A stretch of 64,000 nucleotides of DNA from Nitrospirota bacterium (lineage in GTDB: Bacteria > Nitrospirota > Thermodesulfovibrionia > Thermodesulfovibrionales > Dissulfurispiraceae). The notes beneath the pieces were generated by a model. That model had not been told where the DNA came from. It saw only the letters and a list, made by a program, of their open reading frames with translations, and made no database searches. Below are positions 34,398-43,143 of the stretch, piece by piece (positions within the stretch are counted from its first letter, which is position 1; each line of letters begins with the position of its first letter). The position numbers and the translations under genes are program-made. The stretch spans positions 16,629 through 80,628 of the forward strand of contig SCQE01000019.1 in assembly GCA_004321915.1 (NCBI GenBank). The letters run 5' to 3'.

Positions 34398-34425
34398 TTT
34401 ATCCGAAAGTCGCAAGGCAAGTCAA
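34398..34425 (-). promoter_or_regulatory. Sigma-70 promoter of the riboswitch operon
   Basis: On the minus strand TTGACT (34425-34420), 16 bp, GATAAA (34403-34398). The predicted start near 34391 lies five bases before the P1 stem of the riboswitch, as expected. Confidence 0.6.
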
Positions 34426-34443
34426 GGCCGACGTTTCTAAGTT

Positions 34444-34473
34444 TTGACAGGTTTTGGCCTTTTGTGCTAAATT
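34444..34473 (+). promoter_or_regulatory. Sigma-70 promoter of hemL
   Basis: TTGACA (34444-34449), 18 bp, TAAATT (34468-34473) with an extended TGC before the -10. Confidence 0.5.
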
Positions 34474-34516
34474 GTCCTGCTTAAGGCTAAAAACCTTTAT
34501 TTTTCTGCGGGGGAAA

Positions 34517-35803
34517 ATGAAGAACACAAAATCTAAAAACCTTTTCAAAAAAGCATGTCGGCTTATGCCCGGCGGCGTAAACAGCCCTGTCAGGGCCTTT
34601 AAGGCTGTCGGGGGACAACCTGTATTTATAGAAAGAGCCGAAGGTTCTAAAATTTATGATGTTGACGGTAACGAGTATATAGATTATGTGCTTTCTTGGG
34701 GACCGATGATCCTAGGACATTCCCATCCTGCCATAGTAAGCGCCCTGAAAAATAAAATTTCCGACGGAACAAGTTACGGCGCGCCGACCCCTCTTGAGAT
34801 CGAGCTTGCAGAAATGGTCATGAAGGCATACCCGTCGATAGAAAAAATCAGAATGGTCAATTCAGGCACCGAAGCCACCATGAGCGCCATAAGGGCCGCT
34901 AGGGGTTTTACAAAGCGCGACAAGGTTATAAAGTTTGAGGGTTGCTATCACGGCCATGCGGACGGACTGCTAGTAAAGGCCGGTTCAGGCGCAACAACCT
35001 TCGGGGTGCCTGACAGTCCCGGCGTCCCTAAATCCTATGCAAAAAACACCCTGACGCTCCCGTTCAACGACATCTCCGCATTTAAGGCGCTGGTCGCAAA
35101 GGAATGGAAAGACATCGCATGTGTTATTGTCGAGCCGGTTGTCGGTAATATCGGCTGTGTGCTGCCCAAGCCCGGATTCTTAGAGGCATTAAGAAAAGAG
35201 ACGAAAAAATACGGTATCGTTTTGATATTCGACGAAGTGATGACAGGTTTTAGGGTGGCCTATGGCGGAGCTCAGGCATACTACAAGATCAAACCGGACA
35301 TGACCTGCTTAGGCAAGGTCATCGGAGGCGGTCTTCCCGTAGGCGCATACGGGGGTAAAAAGGAGATAATGAGCATGGTCGCGCCGGAAGGGCCGGTTTA
35401 TCAGGCCGGGACCCTGTCGGGCAATCCGCTTGCCATGACTGCCGGGATCGAGACATTAAAAATACTTGCACGGAAGGGCACGTACGAAAAGCTCGAAAAC
35501 ACAATGCAGGAGCTTGAAGCGGGAGTAAGAAAGGCAGCAGGCAAGTCCGGCATAAAGACCAAATTCTACAGGGCGGGAACGATGTTCTGCTCCTATTTTA
35601 CCGATACTGAGGTTGTCGATTATAAGACGGCAAAGACTTCGAATACGGAGATGTTCGGAAAATTTTTCATGGCGATGCTCGAAAGCGGTGTAAACCTTGC
35701 CCCTTCGCAGTTTGAAGCAGGCTTTATTTCGCTCGCCCATTCAGGGCAGGATATAGATAAAACGGTCAAGGCTGTTTATAGAAGCCTGACAAGCACTAAG
35801 TAA
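34517..35803 (+). CDS. hemL: Glutamate-1-semialdehyde 2,1-aminomutase
   Basis: This 428-aa PLP enzyme makes 5-aminolevulinate, the tetrapyrrole precursor needed for siroheme, heme c and B12, all used by other genes here. Motifs: [17 protein letters not shown] at the N-terminus, [34 protein letters not shown] and the PLP Lys in [17 protein letters not shown]. The ATG at 34517 is favoured by GGGGGA upstream and by the family start. It precedes a cytochrome operon by 24 bp and may be co-transcribed with it. Confidence 0.97.
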   Translation: MKNTKSKNLFKKACRLMPGGVNSPVRAFKAVGGQPVFIERAEGSKIYDVDGNEYIDYVLSWGPMILGHSHPAIVSALKNKISDGTSYGAPTPLEIELAEMVMKAYPSIEKIRMVNSGTEATMSAIRAARGFTKRDKVIKFEGCYHGHADGLLVKAGSGATTFGVPDSPGVPKSYAKNTLTLPFNDISAFKALVAKEWKDIACVIVEPVVGNIGCVLPKPGFLEALRKETKKYGIVLIFDEVMTGFRVAYGGAQAYYKIKPDMTCLGKVIGGGLPVGAYGGKKEIMSMVAPEGPVYQAGTLSGNPLAMTAGIETLKILARKGTYEKLENTMQELEAGVRKAAGKSGIKTKFYRAGTMFCSYFTDTEVVDYKTAKTSNTEMFGKFFMAMLESGVNLAPSQFEAGFISLAHSGQDIDKTVKAVYRSLTSTK

Positions 35804-35827
35804 AAGGGAGTCCGGGAGGAAAAAATA

Positions 35828-36835
35828 ATGACACTGAATCCTTTAAAGCTGTTGATCAGAATCCTAAGGTGGTACGCTGAAGAAATAAGTCCGAAGGCGA
35901 GGGTGCTTTACGCTGTCGGCACAATCACGGTGCTCGGCGTAATGGCGATAGTGGGTTATAAGGTGAATGAATTCGGCGAGCAGAACCCTAAGGCGTGCCT
36001 TATGTGCCATGTGCATGACGCAGCGCAGGATGCATGGTCCAAGAGCAAGCATTCCAAGGTGAATTGCCACGATTGTCATCATGCTTCCAAGGCCCAGCAG
36101 CTCACGCAGATGTTCAAGTTCGCCTTCATGGGGCAGAAGAGCGTTCCGGCGAGACACGGCGAAGTTATCGTTCCGTGGAAACTCTGCATGAACTGCCACT
36201 GGGAGAGAGACCCCAGATATCCGGAGGCGATGGCGGTCAACCGTTCGCCATATCATGCCAAGCATGTTTTCATAGAAAAGATCGAGTGTTCAAAGTGCCA
36301 CGGGTATAAGGTCCATCAGTTCCCGCCCGAAGAAAGGTTCTGTCTCACCTGCCATAAGAACAAGGAGGTCCACGGAGTGGGAATGGAAAGCCTCGCCTGT
36401 CTGAACTGCCACACCGACAGGACCAAGGACCTGAGGCCCGGAAGAAACAAGTGTCTGTATTGTCACGGCAGCGACAGCATAAGGAAAGAGCTGGATAACG
36501 ATCCGACCATTGACGTCAAATATTTCAAACCTAAGCCCGAGACGATAAGAAAGGCCGATAAAATAAATGTTCCTGCGAACGCGCCGATGCAGTTCCCGTG
36601 CTACACATGCCACAAGCCGCACGGCAAGGTGAAGCTCGACTGGGGCGATTGTCTGACCAAGTGCCATAACGACCAGCTGAATGTCGGCAAACACATGCTC
36701 CATGTAAAAGGCATGAACATGAAATGCATAGACTGCCACAAGCCTCACGGCTGGCGCGTTACGCCAGAGCAGGCAAAGAAGGACTGCGCAAAGTGCCATG
36801 AGTACAAAGATCCGGTGAAGTTTATCGGCGGATAA
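35828..36835 (+). CDS. Membrane-anchored multiheme cytochrome c, NapC/NirT-like N-terminus
   Basis: This 335-aa protein has one N-terminal membrane anchor (LYAVGTITVLGVMAIVGY). It has ten CXXCH sites: CLMCH, CHDCH, CMNCH, CSKCH, CLTCH, CLNCH, CLYCH, CYTCH, CIDCH, CAKCH. One further site, CLTKCH, has the spacing CX3CH, so up to eleven hemes are possible. It probably takes electrons from the NrfD/FeS module and menaquinol to periplasmic acceptors, or the reverse. GGGAGG precedes the ATG. It is the first gene of a four-gene complex. Confidence 0.92.
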   Translation: MTLNPLKLLIRILRWYAEEISPKARVLYAVGTITVLGVMAIVGYKVNEFGEQNPKACLMCHVHDAAQDAWSKSKHSKVNCHDCHHASKAQQLTQMFKFAFMGQKSVPARHGEVIVPWKLCMNCHWERDPRYPEAMAVNRSPYHAKHVFIEKIECSKCHGYKVHQFPPEERFCLTCHKNKEVHGVGMESLACLNCHTDRTKDLRPGRNKCLYCHGSDSIRKELDNDPTIDVKYFKPKPETIRKADKINVPANAPMQFPCYTCHKPHGKVKLDWGDCLTKCHNDQLNVGKHMLHVKGMNMKCIDCHKPHGWRVTPEQAKKDCAKCHEYKDPVKFIGG

Positions 36836-36878
36836 TAGAGGGCTGAGAGGTGCAATTTTATAGAGGGAGGTATAAGGG

Positions 36879-37349
36879 ATGAAAAGCCATGTTTGGAGGC
36901 CGCTTTATTTAGCAGCCGGTCTTTTGGCGCTGTTTCTCATTGCGAGATACATCTATGTGCCGAAAGACTTTGGGACGGGTGAGAGGGGATACAGATATTC
37001 CTTTCACCGCATAGGGAACGAGGATGAGTGGAAAGCCTTTAAGGTGAAGTACAAAGGTACGGAATACTGCAAAGACTGTCATTCCGACAAATACCAGCAG
37101 ATTATGAAGTCTCGCCATGCGATCATAGCCTGCGAAAACTGTCATGGGCCGGCCATCGACCACCCTGAGAACCCCGCAAAGCTCGCAAAAGAGACCAACA
37201 GGGAGCATTGTCTGAGATGTCATTTGCGCCTGCCGTATCCTACGAGCGGAAGGTCGGCTATACGGGGCATATACCCCGGAGAGCACAATCCCGGGGCTCC
37301 GTGCTCTGCGTGTCATAATCCGCACAAACCGCAGGAGGGTCTGAGATGA
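36879..37349 (+). CDS. Membrane-anchored tetraheme cytochrome c
   Basis: This 156-aa protein has an N-terminal anchor (PLYLAAGLLALFLIARYIYV) and four CXXCH sites: CKDCH, CENCH, CLRCH and CSACH. The final CHNPH resembles NrfB/NrfH-like small cytochromes. GGGAGG lies upstream of the ATG. It overlaps the next gene by 4 bp (ATGA), suggesting a fixed stoichiometry in one complex. Confidence 0.9.
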   Translation: MKSHVWRPLYLAAGLLALFLIARYIYVPKDFGTGERGYRYSFHRIGNEDEWKAFKVKYKGTEYCKDCHSDKYQQIMKSRHAIIACENCHGPAIDHPENPAKLAKETNREHCLRCHLRLPYPTSGRSAIRGIYPGEHNPGAPCSACHNPHKPQEGLR

Positions 37350-38152
37350 TAACGAGAAGAAAGTTAATTGCCAATACCTTGAAAGGCATGGCCGCTCTTT
37401 CGCTGCCTGCCGCTGCGTTCGAAATACTCACGCCCGATAGGCTGAACGCTATAATCTACAACGATCCTGCGAAGGTCAGATATGTGTTTCTTGTGGATAC
37501 CAATAAATGCGTAGGCTGCGGACTCTGCGTTAAGGCCTGCAAGAACGAGAATGAGATCCCATACGATGCTAATGTTACAAGGACATGGGTCGAGCGTTAC
37601 ATAATCACGAGGGACGAAAGGCATGAGGTCTTGGAAAAAGTATTTGCCGACTCGCCTAAAGGCGCCCGTGACGGCTTTATCACAGGGCAGATTGACTTGG
37701 GGCACGGCAATATATATATGCCGAAAAAGGAGGACATAGACAAAGCCTTCTTTGTTCCCAAGCTCTGCAACCAGTGCGACAACCCTGCCTGTGTTCAGGT
37801 CTGCCCTGTCGGCGCAACATATCAGGCCGACGATGGAGTGGTGCTTATAGACAGAAAATGGTGCATAGGCTGCGGCTATTGCGTGATGGGATGCCCTTAC
37901 GGCGTCAGGTTCTTCCATCCTGTTCATCGTGTTGCGGACAAATGCAATTTCTGCTACCACAGGATCAAGAAGGGCATGAAAACCGCCTGCGTGGATGCCT
38001 GCCCGTTCGGAGCAAGACTGATAGGCAACTACAAGGACCCGGACGACGCCGTTACAAGAATAATAAATACAAAAAGAGTAGGCGTGCTTAAAGAAGAGTT
38101 TGGAACGAGGCCGCAGGTATTCTATCTTGGTCTCAGCATGGAGGTGAGGTAA
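37346..38152 (+). CDS. Periplasmic four-cluster ferredoxin subunit (NrfC/PsrB/DsrO type)
   Basis: This 268-aa protein has a Tat-like leader (TRRKLIANTLKGMAALSLPAAA). Sixteen Cys fall in four [4Fe-4S] motifs: CVGCGLCVKAC, CNQCDNPACVQVC, CIGCGYCVMGC and CNFC with CVDAC. This is the electron-transfer subunit of the complex iron-sulfur molybdoenzyme class, here without a molybdopterin subunit. It links the cytochromes to the NrfD membrane subunit encoded 2 bp downstream. Confidence 0.94.
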   Translation: MITRRKLIANTLKGMAALSLPAAAFEILTPDRLNAIIYNDPAKVRYVFLVDTNKCVGCGLCVKACKNENEIPYDANVTRTWVERYIITRDERHEVLEKVFADSPKGARDGFITGQIDLGHGNIYMPKKEDIDKAFFVPKLCNQCDNPACVQVCPVGATYQADDGVVLIDRKWCIGCGYCVMGCPYGVRFFHPVHRVADKCNFCYHRIKKGMKTACVDACPFGARLIGNYKDPDDAVTRIINTKRVGVLKEEFGTRPQVFYLGLSMEVR

Positions 38153-38153
38153 T

Positions 38154-39407
38154 ATGATGGTACACGGTGAAGCTTGGACAATAAAAGAGCTGTTCACATA
38201 TCCTAACGAATACATCTACTGGAGCATACAGATCGTCATGTACCCGTTCATGACCGGTCTTGTGGCCGGGGCCTTCGTGCTCTCGTCGCTCTACCATGTT
38301 TTTGGAATCAAGCAATTGAAAGATATTGCGAGATTTTCGCTCGTCTTCTCTTTTGCACTGCTGCCGTGCGCCCCTTTGCCGCTTCTGCTCCATCTGCAGC
38401 AGCCGTTAAGGAACATGCATGTTATGATGACCCCTCATTTTACGTCGGCCATAGCCGCTTTCGGCATAGTGTTCGTAACTTATGGGGCGATAGTTGCGGC
38501 GGAATTGTGGTTTCTGTACAGAAAGCATTTTGTAGAAACAGCCCTTGCGCTCAAGAACAAGGCCGACAAATCAGCGTACGAAACGGTCATGTACCACGTT
38601 AACAACCTGCTTACGCTCGGCGCTCACGACATAAGCGAATTGGCCTTGCACAGGGACGAAAGGGCGATAAAGATAATGGCGGGAATAGGTATTCCGGTCG
38701 CATGCTTTCTGCACGGATACGCGGGCTTCATATTCGGTTCGGTCAAGGCCAATGCGCTCTGGATGACACCGCTTATGCCGGTCATTTTCATAATGTCTGC
38801 GGTTGTTTCCGGGATAGCGCTCTGTATGATCACATATATCGTTACTATGGAGGGAAGAAAGTTCCTCGCTAAAAGAAAGGCCGCAGCCTGTCCCGGAGAG
38901 TCCTGCGCGGAGATCGAGAGCGTTGAGGTCAATGTAATACGGATGACCGCAAAATACCTGCTCGGTTTTCTTGTGGCCGCCATCAGCCTTGAACTGCTCG
39001 ACCTTATCTTCAGGGGTTACACTGCGGTAAAGTCGTGGGACATGCTTAGAAGGGTCATATACGGCAAAGACTTTTACAATATCTTCGTATTTCAGTACGG
39101 CTTGGGCAATCTCGTGCCGTTCATACTCCTTCTGATCCCGGGGCTGACCATAAGACGGGCCGTTGTCGGGACCCTGCTCGTACTGTTAGGTGTTTTTATG
39201 ATGCGTTGGAATGTAGTCATCGGAGGTCAGGCATTCTCGCTTACGTTTGCGGGCTTTATGCACTACCACCTGCCTATTATTCCCCACGATATGGAAACCT
39301 TCAGGGAAGGGCTCTTCGGAGCGCTATTTATCATAGGTTCTCCGTATGTGCTTTTCTTTATCTTGAACAAGATAATGCCTGTATTCGGAATGAAAGAGTC
39401 TCATTAG
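38154..39407 (+). CDS. NrfD/PsrC-family quinone-interacting membrane subunit
   Basis: This 417-aa protein has about nine or ten membrane helices. The start WTIKELFTYPNEYIYWSIQIVMYPFMTGLVAGAFVLSS and later FLHGYAGFIFGSVKA with LWMTPLMPVIFIMSA are typical of NrfD/PsrC proteins, which exchange electrons with menaquinone. With the two cytochromes and the FeS protein it forms a cytochrome-c:quinone oxidoreductase-like module. A strong terminator follows, ending the unit. Confidence 0.93.
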   Translation: MMVHGEAWTIKELFTYPNEYIYWSIQIVMYPFMTGLVAGAFVLSSLYHVFGIKQLKDIARFSLVFSFALLPCAPLPLLLHLQQPLRNMHVMMTPHFTSAIAAFGIVFVTYGAIVAAELWFLYRKHFVETALALKNKADKSAYETVMYHVNNLLTLGAHDISELALHRDERAIKIMAGIGIPVACFLHGYAGFIFGSVKANALWMTPLMPVIFIMSAVVSGIALCMITYIVTMEGRKFLAKRKAAACPGESCAEIESVEVNVIRMTAKYLLGFLVAAISLELLDLIFRGYTAVKSWDMLRRVIYGKDFYNIFVFQYGLGNLVPFILLLIPGLTIRRAVVGTLLVLLGVFMMRWNVVIGGQAFSLTFAGFMHYHLPIIPHDMETFREGLFGALFIIGSPYVLFFILNKIMPVFGMKESH

Positions 39408-39420
39408 AAAACCGTTAAAA

Positions 39421-39461
39421 AGGCCTTCACGCGGCATTTGCCGCGTGAAGGCCTTTTTTTT
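39421..39461. terminator. Bidirectional Rho-independent terminator
   Basis: A GC-rich stem of at least 14 bp (AGGCCTTCACGCGG and its complement) around CATTTG, followed by eight Ts on the plus strand and preceded by AAAAA. It serves the cytochrome operon and the convergent aminotransferase gene. Confidence 0.93.
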
Positions 39462-39463
39462 AG

Positions 39464-40306
39464 CTATCCGGATACTGCTTGTTTGTAAAGAGAGCGAAGC
39501 TTCGAGGTTATTGCTCCGGGATTAAGCGGCGTATTATTTATTCTGCTTACAGGCATGACCTCCATTGTGCTGTTCGTAAGAAAAACCTCGGATGAGGCGG
39601 TCAGCTCCTCTAAGCGGTAAAACCCTTCCCGCACTTTTATGCCTGTTTTGGTTGCCAGATCGAGCACAAGCGCCCGTGTTATTCCATCCAGAATTCCGCA
39701 CTCTACGGCCGGTGTGCAGAGAGCCCCGTCTTTCAAGAAGAAGATATTGCTGATGGTGCCTTCAGCCAAAAAGCCGTCGGTGTTCAGCATTACAGCCTCG
39801 TATGCCCCGGCGGCCTTGGCCTCTATTTTTGCGAGTATGTTGTTCAAGAAATTCTGGGACTTTATCTGCGGATTCAGCGCGGCCCTGTGGTTTCTCCGTA
39901 CTTCCGGGACCATAATCGCTATGCCGTCGCGGTAATATTCTTCGGGATAATTTTTGAATTCATTAGCTATGACCACAAACGTAGGCGCCTTGCAGAGCGC
40001 TGGATCGAGCCCGATAGGCCCCTCTCCCCTAGATATCGTAATCCTGACATAGGCTTCTCTCAGTCCGTTTGCATCAAGCGTCAAAGCCACAATTTTCTTG
40101 ATGTCCTCATCCGTTTTAGGGACGGTCAACCCTATAAGCGAAGCGGAACGCTTAAGCCTCCGGATATGTTCGTCAATTAAAAAAACCTTTTTGTTGTAAA
40201 CCCTGAGCGTTTCGTATATGCCGTCGCCGTAAAGAAACCCGTGGTCGAAAACAGAAATCTTTGCGTCGGCTTCAGGCAAAAGGCCATTGTTCAGATAAAC
40301 TAACAT
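39464..40306 (-). CDS. Class IV aminotransferase (IlvE/D-amino-acid/PabC family)
   Basis: This 280-aa PLP protein of fold type IV reads VYLNNGLLPEADAKISVFDHGFLYGDGIYETLRVY at the N-terminus and has the PLP Lys in NPQIKSQNFLNNILAK. The segment AEGTISNIFFLKDGALCTP is shared by branched-chain aminotransferase, D-alanine aminotransferase and aminodeoxychorismate lyase. The substrate cannot be decided from sequence alone; branched-chain type is my first guess. The yraN-like gene lies 7 bp upstream. Confidence 0.9.
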   Translation of the reverse strand: MLVYLNNGLLPEADAKISVFDHGFLYGDGIYETLRVYNKKVFLIDEHIRRLKRSASLIGLTVPKTDEDIKKIVALTLDANGLREAYVRITISRGEGPIGLDPALCKAPTFVVIANEFKNYPEEYYRDGIAIMVPEVRRNHRAALNPQIKSQNFLNNILAKIEAKAAGAYEAVMLNTDGFLAEGTISNIFFLKDGALCTPAVECGILDGITRALVLDLATKTGIKVREGFYRLEELTASSEVFLTNSTMEVMPVSRINNTPLNPGAITSKLRSLYKQAVSG

Positions 40307-40312
40307 TTCGTG

Positions 40313-40654
40313 CTAAAACGCTCCTTCCAGATGCTCTATGTCGGGCCTGCCGTCCGCAATAATGATACTTATGACGTCAAACCTGACAGGCAGTTCCTGC
40401 TTTTTTTGTTTTAGAAAATAAAGCGCAACTTTTTTAAGTTTTTCCTGTTTTTTATGGTTCACAGCTTCGAACGGTCGCCCGAAGGCCTCGCTTTTTCTAG
40501 TCTTAACCTCGACAAATACGACCGTCTCCCTGTCCATAGCGACAATGTCGGCCTCTCCCGCAGGGGTTGTGTAATTGCGGTCAATTATTGTATACCCGAG
40601 TTTCTTGAGGTGTTCCACGGCGATGGCTTCACCTTCATTGCCGAGAGACTTCAA
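40313..40654 (-). CDS. YraN/UPF0102 family nuclease-like protein
   Basis: This 113-aa protein has the restriction-endonuclease-like core: GNEGEAIAVEHLKKLGYTIIDRNY, then GEADIVAMD and VFVEVKTRKSEAFG, giving the E-x(n)-D-x(n)-E-x-K metal site. The family is nearly universal in bacteria next to rnhB; the function is unsettled. It overlaps the upstream Toprim gene by 4 bp. Confidence 0.93.
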   Translation of the reverse strand: MKSLGNEGEAIAVEHLKKLGYTIIDRNYTTPAGEADIVAMDRETVVFVEVKTRKSEAFGRPFEAVNHKKQEKLKKVALYFLKQKKQELPVRFDVISIIIADGRPDIEHLEGAF

Positions 40655-41103
40655 AGATCTATCCCGAGACGAAAGCTTTCCTCTTCCTGTTCGCCGACCC
40701 TAAGCTGTTCGCCCGCAAGCCTTTCAAGCAGCGCCGGTATCCCTTCGATGTCTCTTATGTCCTTTTGGCATAGGATTTTTATGATCTCCCTGAACGGAAC
40801 AAATTCTTCCCACATGCCCGGGATATGTCCGGAGAGTTGCTTCATTATGCTTTCACCCTTTGCATCCCAATCCATAAGCAGGACGACCCTCTCAAAGCGT
40901 TCGGACAGGTCTTCGCAGAAATCATAGATCCCCTTGCCGGAATGCACGGTAAGTATCTCGCCTATGAGACCTATTTTCCTCAGGGCAAGCAGGTCTCTTT
41001 TTCCCTCAACGATAACAGGGATGCGCTTGTTTATTTCGTAAAGCGCTTGCAGCGCCTCTTTCAGCCTTTCGGCGCGCTCGATATCTGTTCCGGCAGGCTG
41101 CAC
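40651..41103 (-). CDS. Small Toprim-domain protein
   Basis: This 150-aa protein has the Toprim signature: PVIVEGKRDLLALRKIGL (catalytic Glu) and VVLLMDWDAKGE (DxD). It looks like the stand-alone Toprim proteins of archaea and some anaerobes that resemble DnaG or RNase M5. The target is unknown. It overlaps the yraN-like gene (ATGA) and suggests a nucleic-acid role for the pair. Confidence 0.85.
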   Translation of the reverse strand: MQPAGTDIERAERLKEALQALYEINKRIPVIVEGKRDLLALRKIGLIGEILTVHSGKGIYDFCEDLSERFERVVLLMDWDAKGESIMKQLSGHIPGMWEEFVPFREIIKILCQKDIRDIEGIPALLERLAGEQLRVGEQEEESFRLGIDL

Positions 41104-41104
41104 C

Positions 41105-42079
41105 TTATTTTGTCAGATGCCCAACCAGCCCGTGCTGTATATCGAACACCTCGCCGTTGTCGCTGAACTTAAAAATTCTGCCCCAGATGTCCAACTCATG
41201 GTTTTCGGGAATGCCCGGCTGATAGGTCCAGCTTCCGGGGCCGCCGGTCCCTTTATTGTAACCGGTGGCTGTCCAGCCGTTATAACCGTTATATACAACC
41301 GAATAGGTTTCGCCGCCTTTGATGGTGCCCATAGGATCTGTCCCACCCATTCTGTCCGTGTCCTGAAACTTCTTTGGCGCAACATCGAAGACCACCCTGA
41401 ATTGTCTGCCTGACTTGATGTGTTCAACCCAGTTGCAGCAGCCGCCCATGAGCTGATTGGGATCGGTTAAAGTGAAGTTTCCGATCGTATGCCTCCCAAG
41501 CTTCTGATGCTGATATGACACGGTGTAATTCCCGGGGCCTGCGGCATCAACAGGGATGCATAAGTAGCGGTCATCATCGGCGCATGCCTTGTTGTACTGG
41601 CCGAAGACAGACTGCATGCCCGAATTCACAACGCCGAGGTTGCCCGGAATTGTTCGTATATCCATACCGTCTTTCGAGACGATGAAACGGAAATCTTTCA
41701 GATACACGTTGCCTTCTCCGTTGTACTTGTATCCCTTCGCATTAGACACATCCGCAAGAGGCAGAACGCTGTCTATGAAATCGTAGTAGTTGACCCTGCC
41801 GTCCCCGTTGATGTCCCGCGATTTTCCGTGATCTCCGTCAAAGGCAAAAAGCATATGCGGTCCCTTGCGGTAGAAGTTATCATTGTAAAAAACGCGGGTT
41901 TGATAGACCATCCTCTGGATTGCGGGGTAAAAATATATTGATCCGTCAACCAGCTTGCCTGTCGGGTCTGAGGTAGAAAGTTTGTACCTGTCGTCGGCAA
42001 AAGCGTCCTGCATTGTTATAAGCAACCCTATGCAGAGAAATGCTGCAGCTAAAATATTGCGGTTCATCTTCATAGACAT
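41105..42079 (-). CDS. Secreted protein with EF-hand/dockerin-like loop, unknown function
   Basis: This 324-aa protein has a signal peptide (RNILAAAFLCIGLLITMQDAFA). At about residues 87-105 the loop DINGDGRVNYYDFIDS fits a Ca2+-binding dockerin/EF-hand loop. The rest is Gly/Tyr/Trp-rich with several Cys (KACADDDRYLCIP, GGCCNWVEH), suggesting a periplasmic or surface beta protein. Three ATG codons in frame lie close together (42079, 42073, 42067); the start is uncertain by a few residues. I do not recognise the family. Confidence 0.8.
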   Translation of the reverse strand: MSMKMNRNILAAAFLCIGLLITMQDAFADDRYKLSTSDPTGKLVDGSIYFYPAIQRMVYQTRVFYNDNFYRKGPHMLFAFDGDHGKSRDINGDGRVNYYDFIDSVLPLADVSNAKGYKYNGEGNVYLKDFRFIVSKDGMDIRTIPGNLGVVNSGMQSVFGQYNKACADDDRYLCIPVDAAGPGNYTVSYQHQKLGRHTIGNFTLTDPNQLMGGCCNWVEHIKSGRQFRVVFDVAPKKFQDTDRMGGTDPMGTIKGGETYSVVYNGYNGWTATGYNKGTGGPGSWTYQPGIPENHELDIWGRIFKFSDNGEVFDIQHGLVGHLTK

Positions 42080-42207
42080 GTCCCCCTATGTTTGAACGTT
42101 CCCATAATTTTACGCCCCCCAATTGTTACATGTAAAGGGAAAATTACCGAATGCCAAAGGGCCCTGCATCTGTTAAAATAGTTAAATAACCGGCTAAAGG
42201 AGAATTA

Positions 42208-43143
42208 ATGACCGAAACACAAGGACAGCGGCTTAATGAAATAATAAAATTCCTTTCGGTTTACCTGCACGGAAAGGACAAGGCGTTAAGATTGTCGCTG
42301 ATAACCTTTTTCTCGAAGGGCCATCTTTTGATCGAAGACCTTCCGGGCCTCGGCAAGACAACGCTCGCAATTGCCATATCAAAGGCGCTCGGTCTCAGCT
42401 TCGGCAGGATCCAGTGTACGAGCGACCTTTTGCCGACGGACATTACAGGTCTTTCGATCTACAAAAAAGACAGCGGCGAGTTTGAATTTCATCCGGGGCC
42501 TATTTTCAGCAATATCGTACTCGTTGACGAAATAAACAGGGCGACGCCGAAGACGCAGAGCGCGCTGCTCGAAGCTATGGGCGAGAAGCAGACGACCATC
42601 GAGGGCAAAACGTACAAACTTCCCAAACCGTTTTTTGTGATAGCCACCCAAAACCCCGTCGAGCAGTTCGGCACATTCCCGCTGCCGGAATCACAGATGG
42701 ACCGGTTTATGATGAAGATAAGCATAGGCTATGTCTCAAGGGAGGCCGAAAAGGAGATAATATCCGGAGGGAGCAGGCGGGAGGAACTATACGCTATCGA
42801 GCCTATGATGAATTCGGACGAGGTGATGCAGATACAGCGGGACGTAAAGGGAAAGGTATACTCTTCGTCAAAGATCATGGATTACATAATGGATATCGTT
42901 GAGGCGACGCGCAACACGAAATACATACTTGCAGGCATATCCACAAGGGGGGCATTGGCCCTGAACGCCACCGCAAAAACAAACGCCTATTTTCACGGAA
43001 GGGATTTTGTGATACCGGAAGATATAAAGGAGCTTGCCGAGCATACCATCCCGCACCGCGTGATTTTCAGAGAGGAGTATGATTCTCTCGACAAAAAGGA
43101 GATTGTGCGATCGATAATAGATCGGATCCCGGTCCCGGCGTAA
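42208..43143 (+). CDS. MoxR-family AAA+ ATPase
   Basis: This 311-aa chaperone-like ATPase has Walker A LIEDLPGLGKTTLA, Walker B VLVDEINRATPKTQSALLEAM, sensor FVIATQNPVEQFGTFPLPESQMDRF and a C-terminal lid with GISTRGALAL. MoxR proteins act with DUF58 and transglutaminase-like proteins, exactly the next two genes, in envelope protein maturation or stress tolerance. AAAGGAG precedes the ATG. Confidence 0.95.
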   Translation: MTETQGQRLNEIIKFLSVYLHGKDKALRLSLITFFSKGHLLIEDLPGLGKTTLAIAISKALGLSFGRIQCTSDLLPTDITGLSIYKKDSGEFEFHPGPIFSNIVLVDEINRATPKTQSALLEAMGEKQTTIEGKTYKLPKPFFVIATQNPVEQFGTFPLPESQMDRFMMKISIGYVSREAEKEIISGGSRREELYAIEPMMNSDEVMQIQRDVKGKVYSSSKIMDYIMDIVEATRNTKYILAGISTRGALALNATAKTNAYFHGRDFVIPEDIKELAEHTIPHRVIFREEYDSLDKKEIVRSIIDRIPVPA

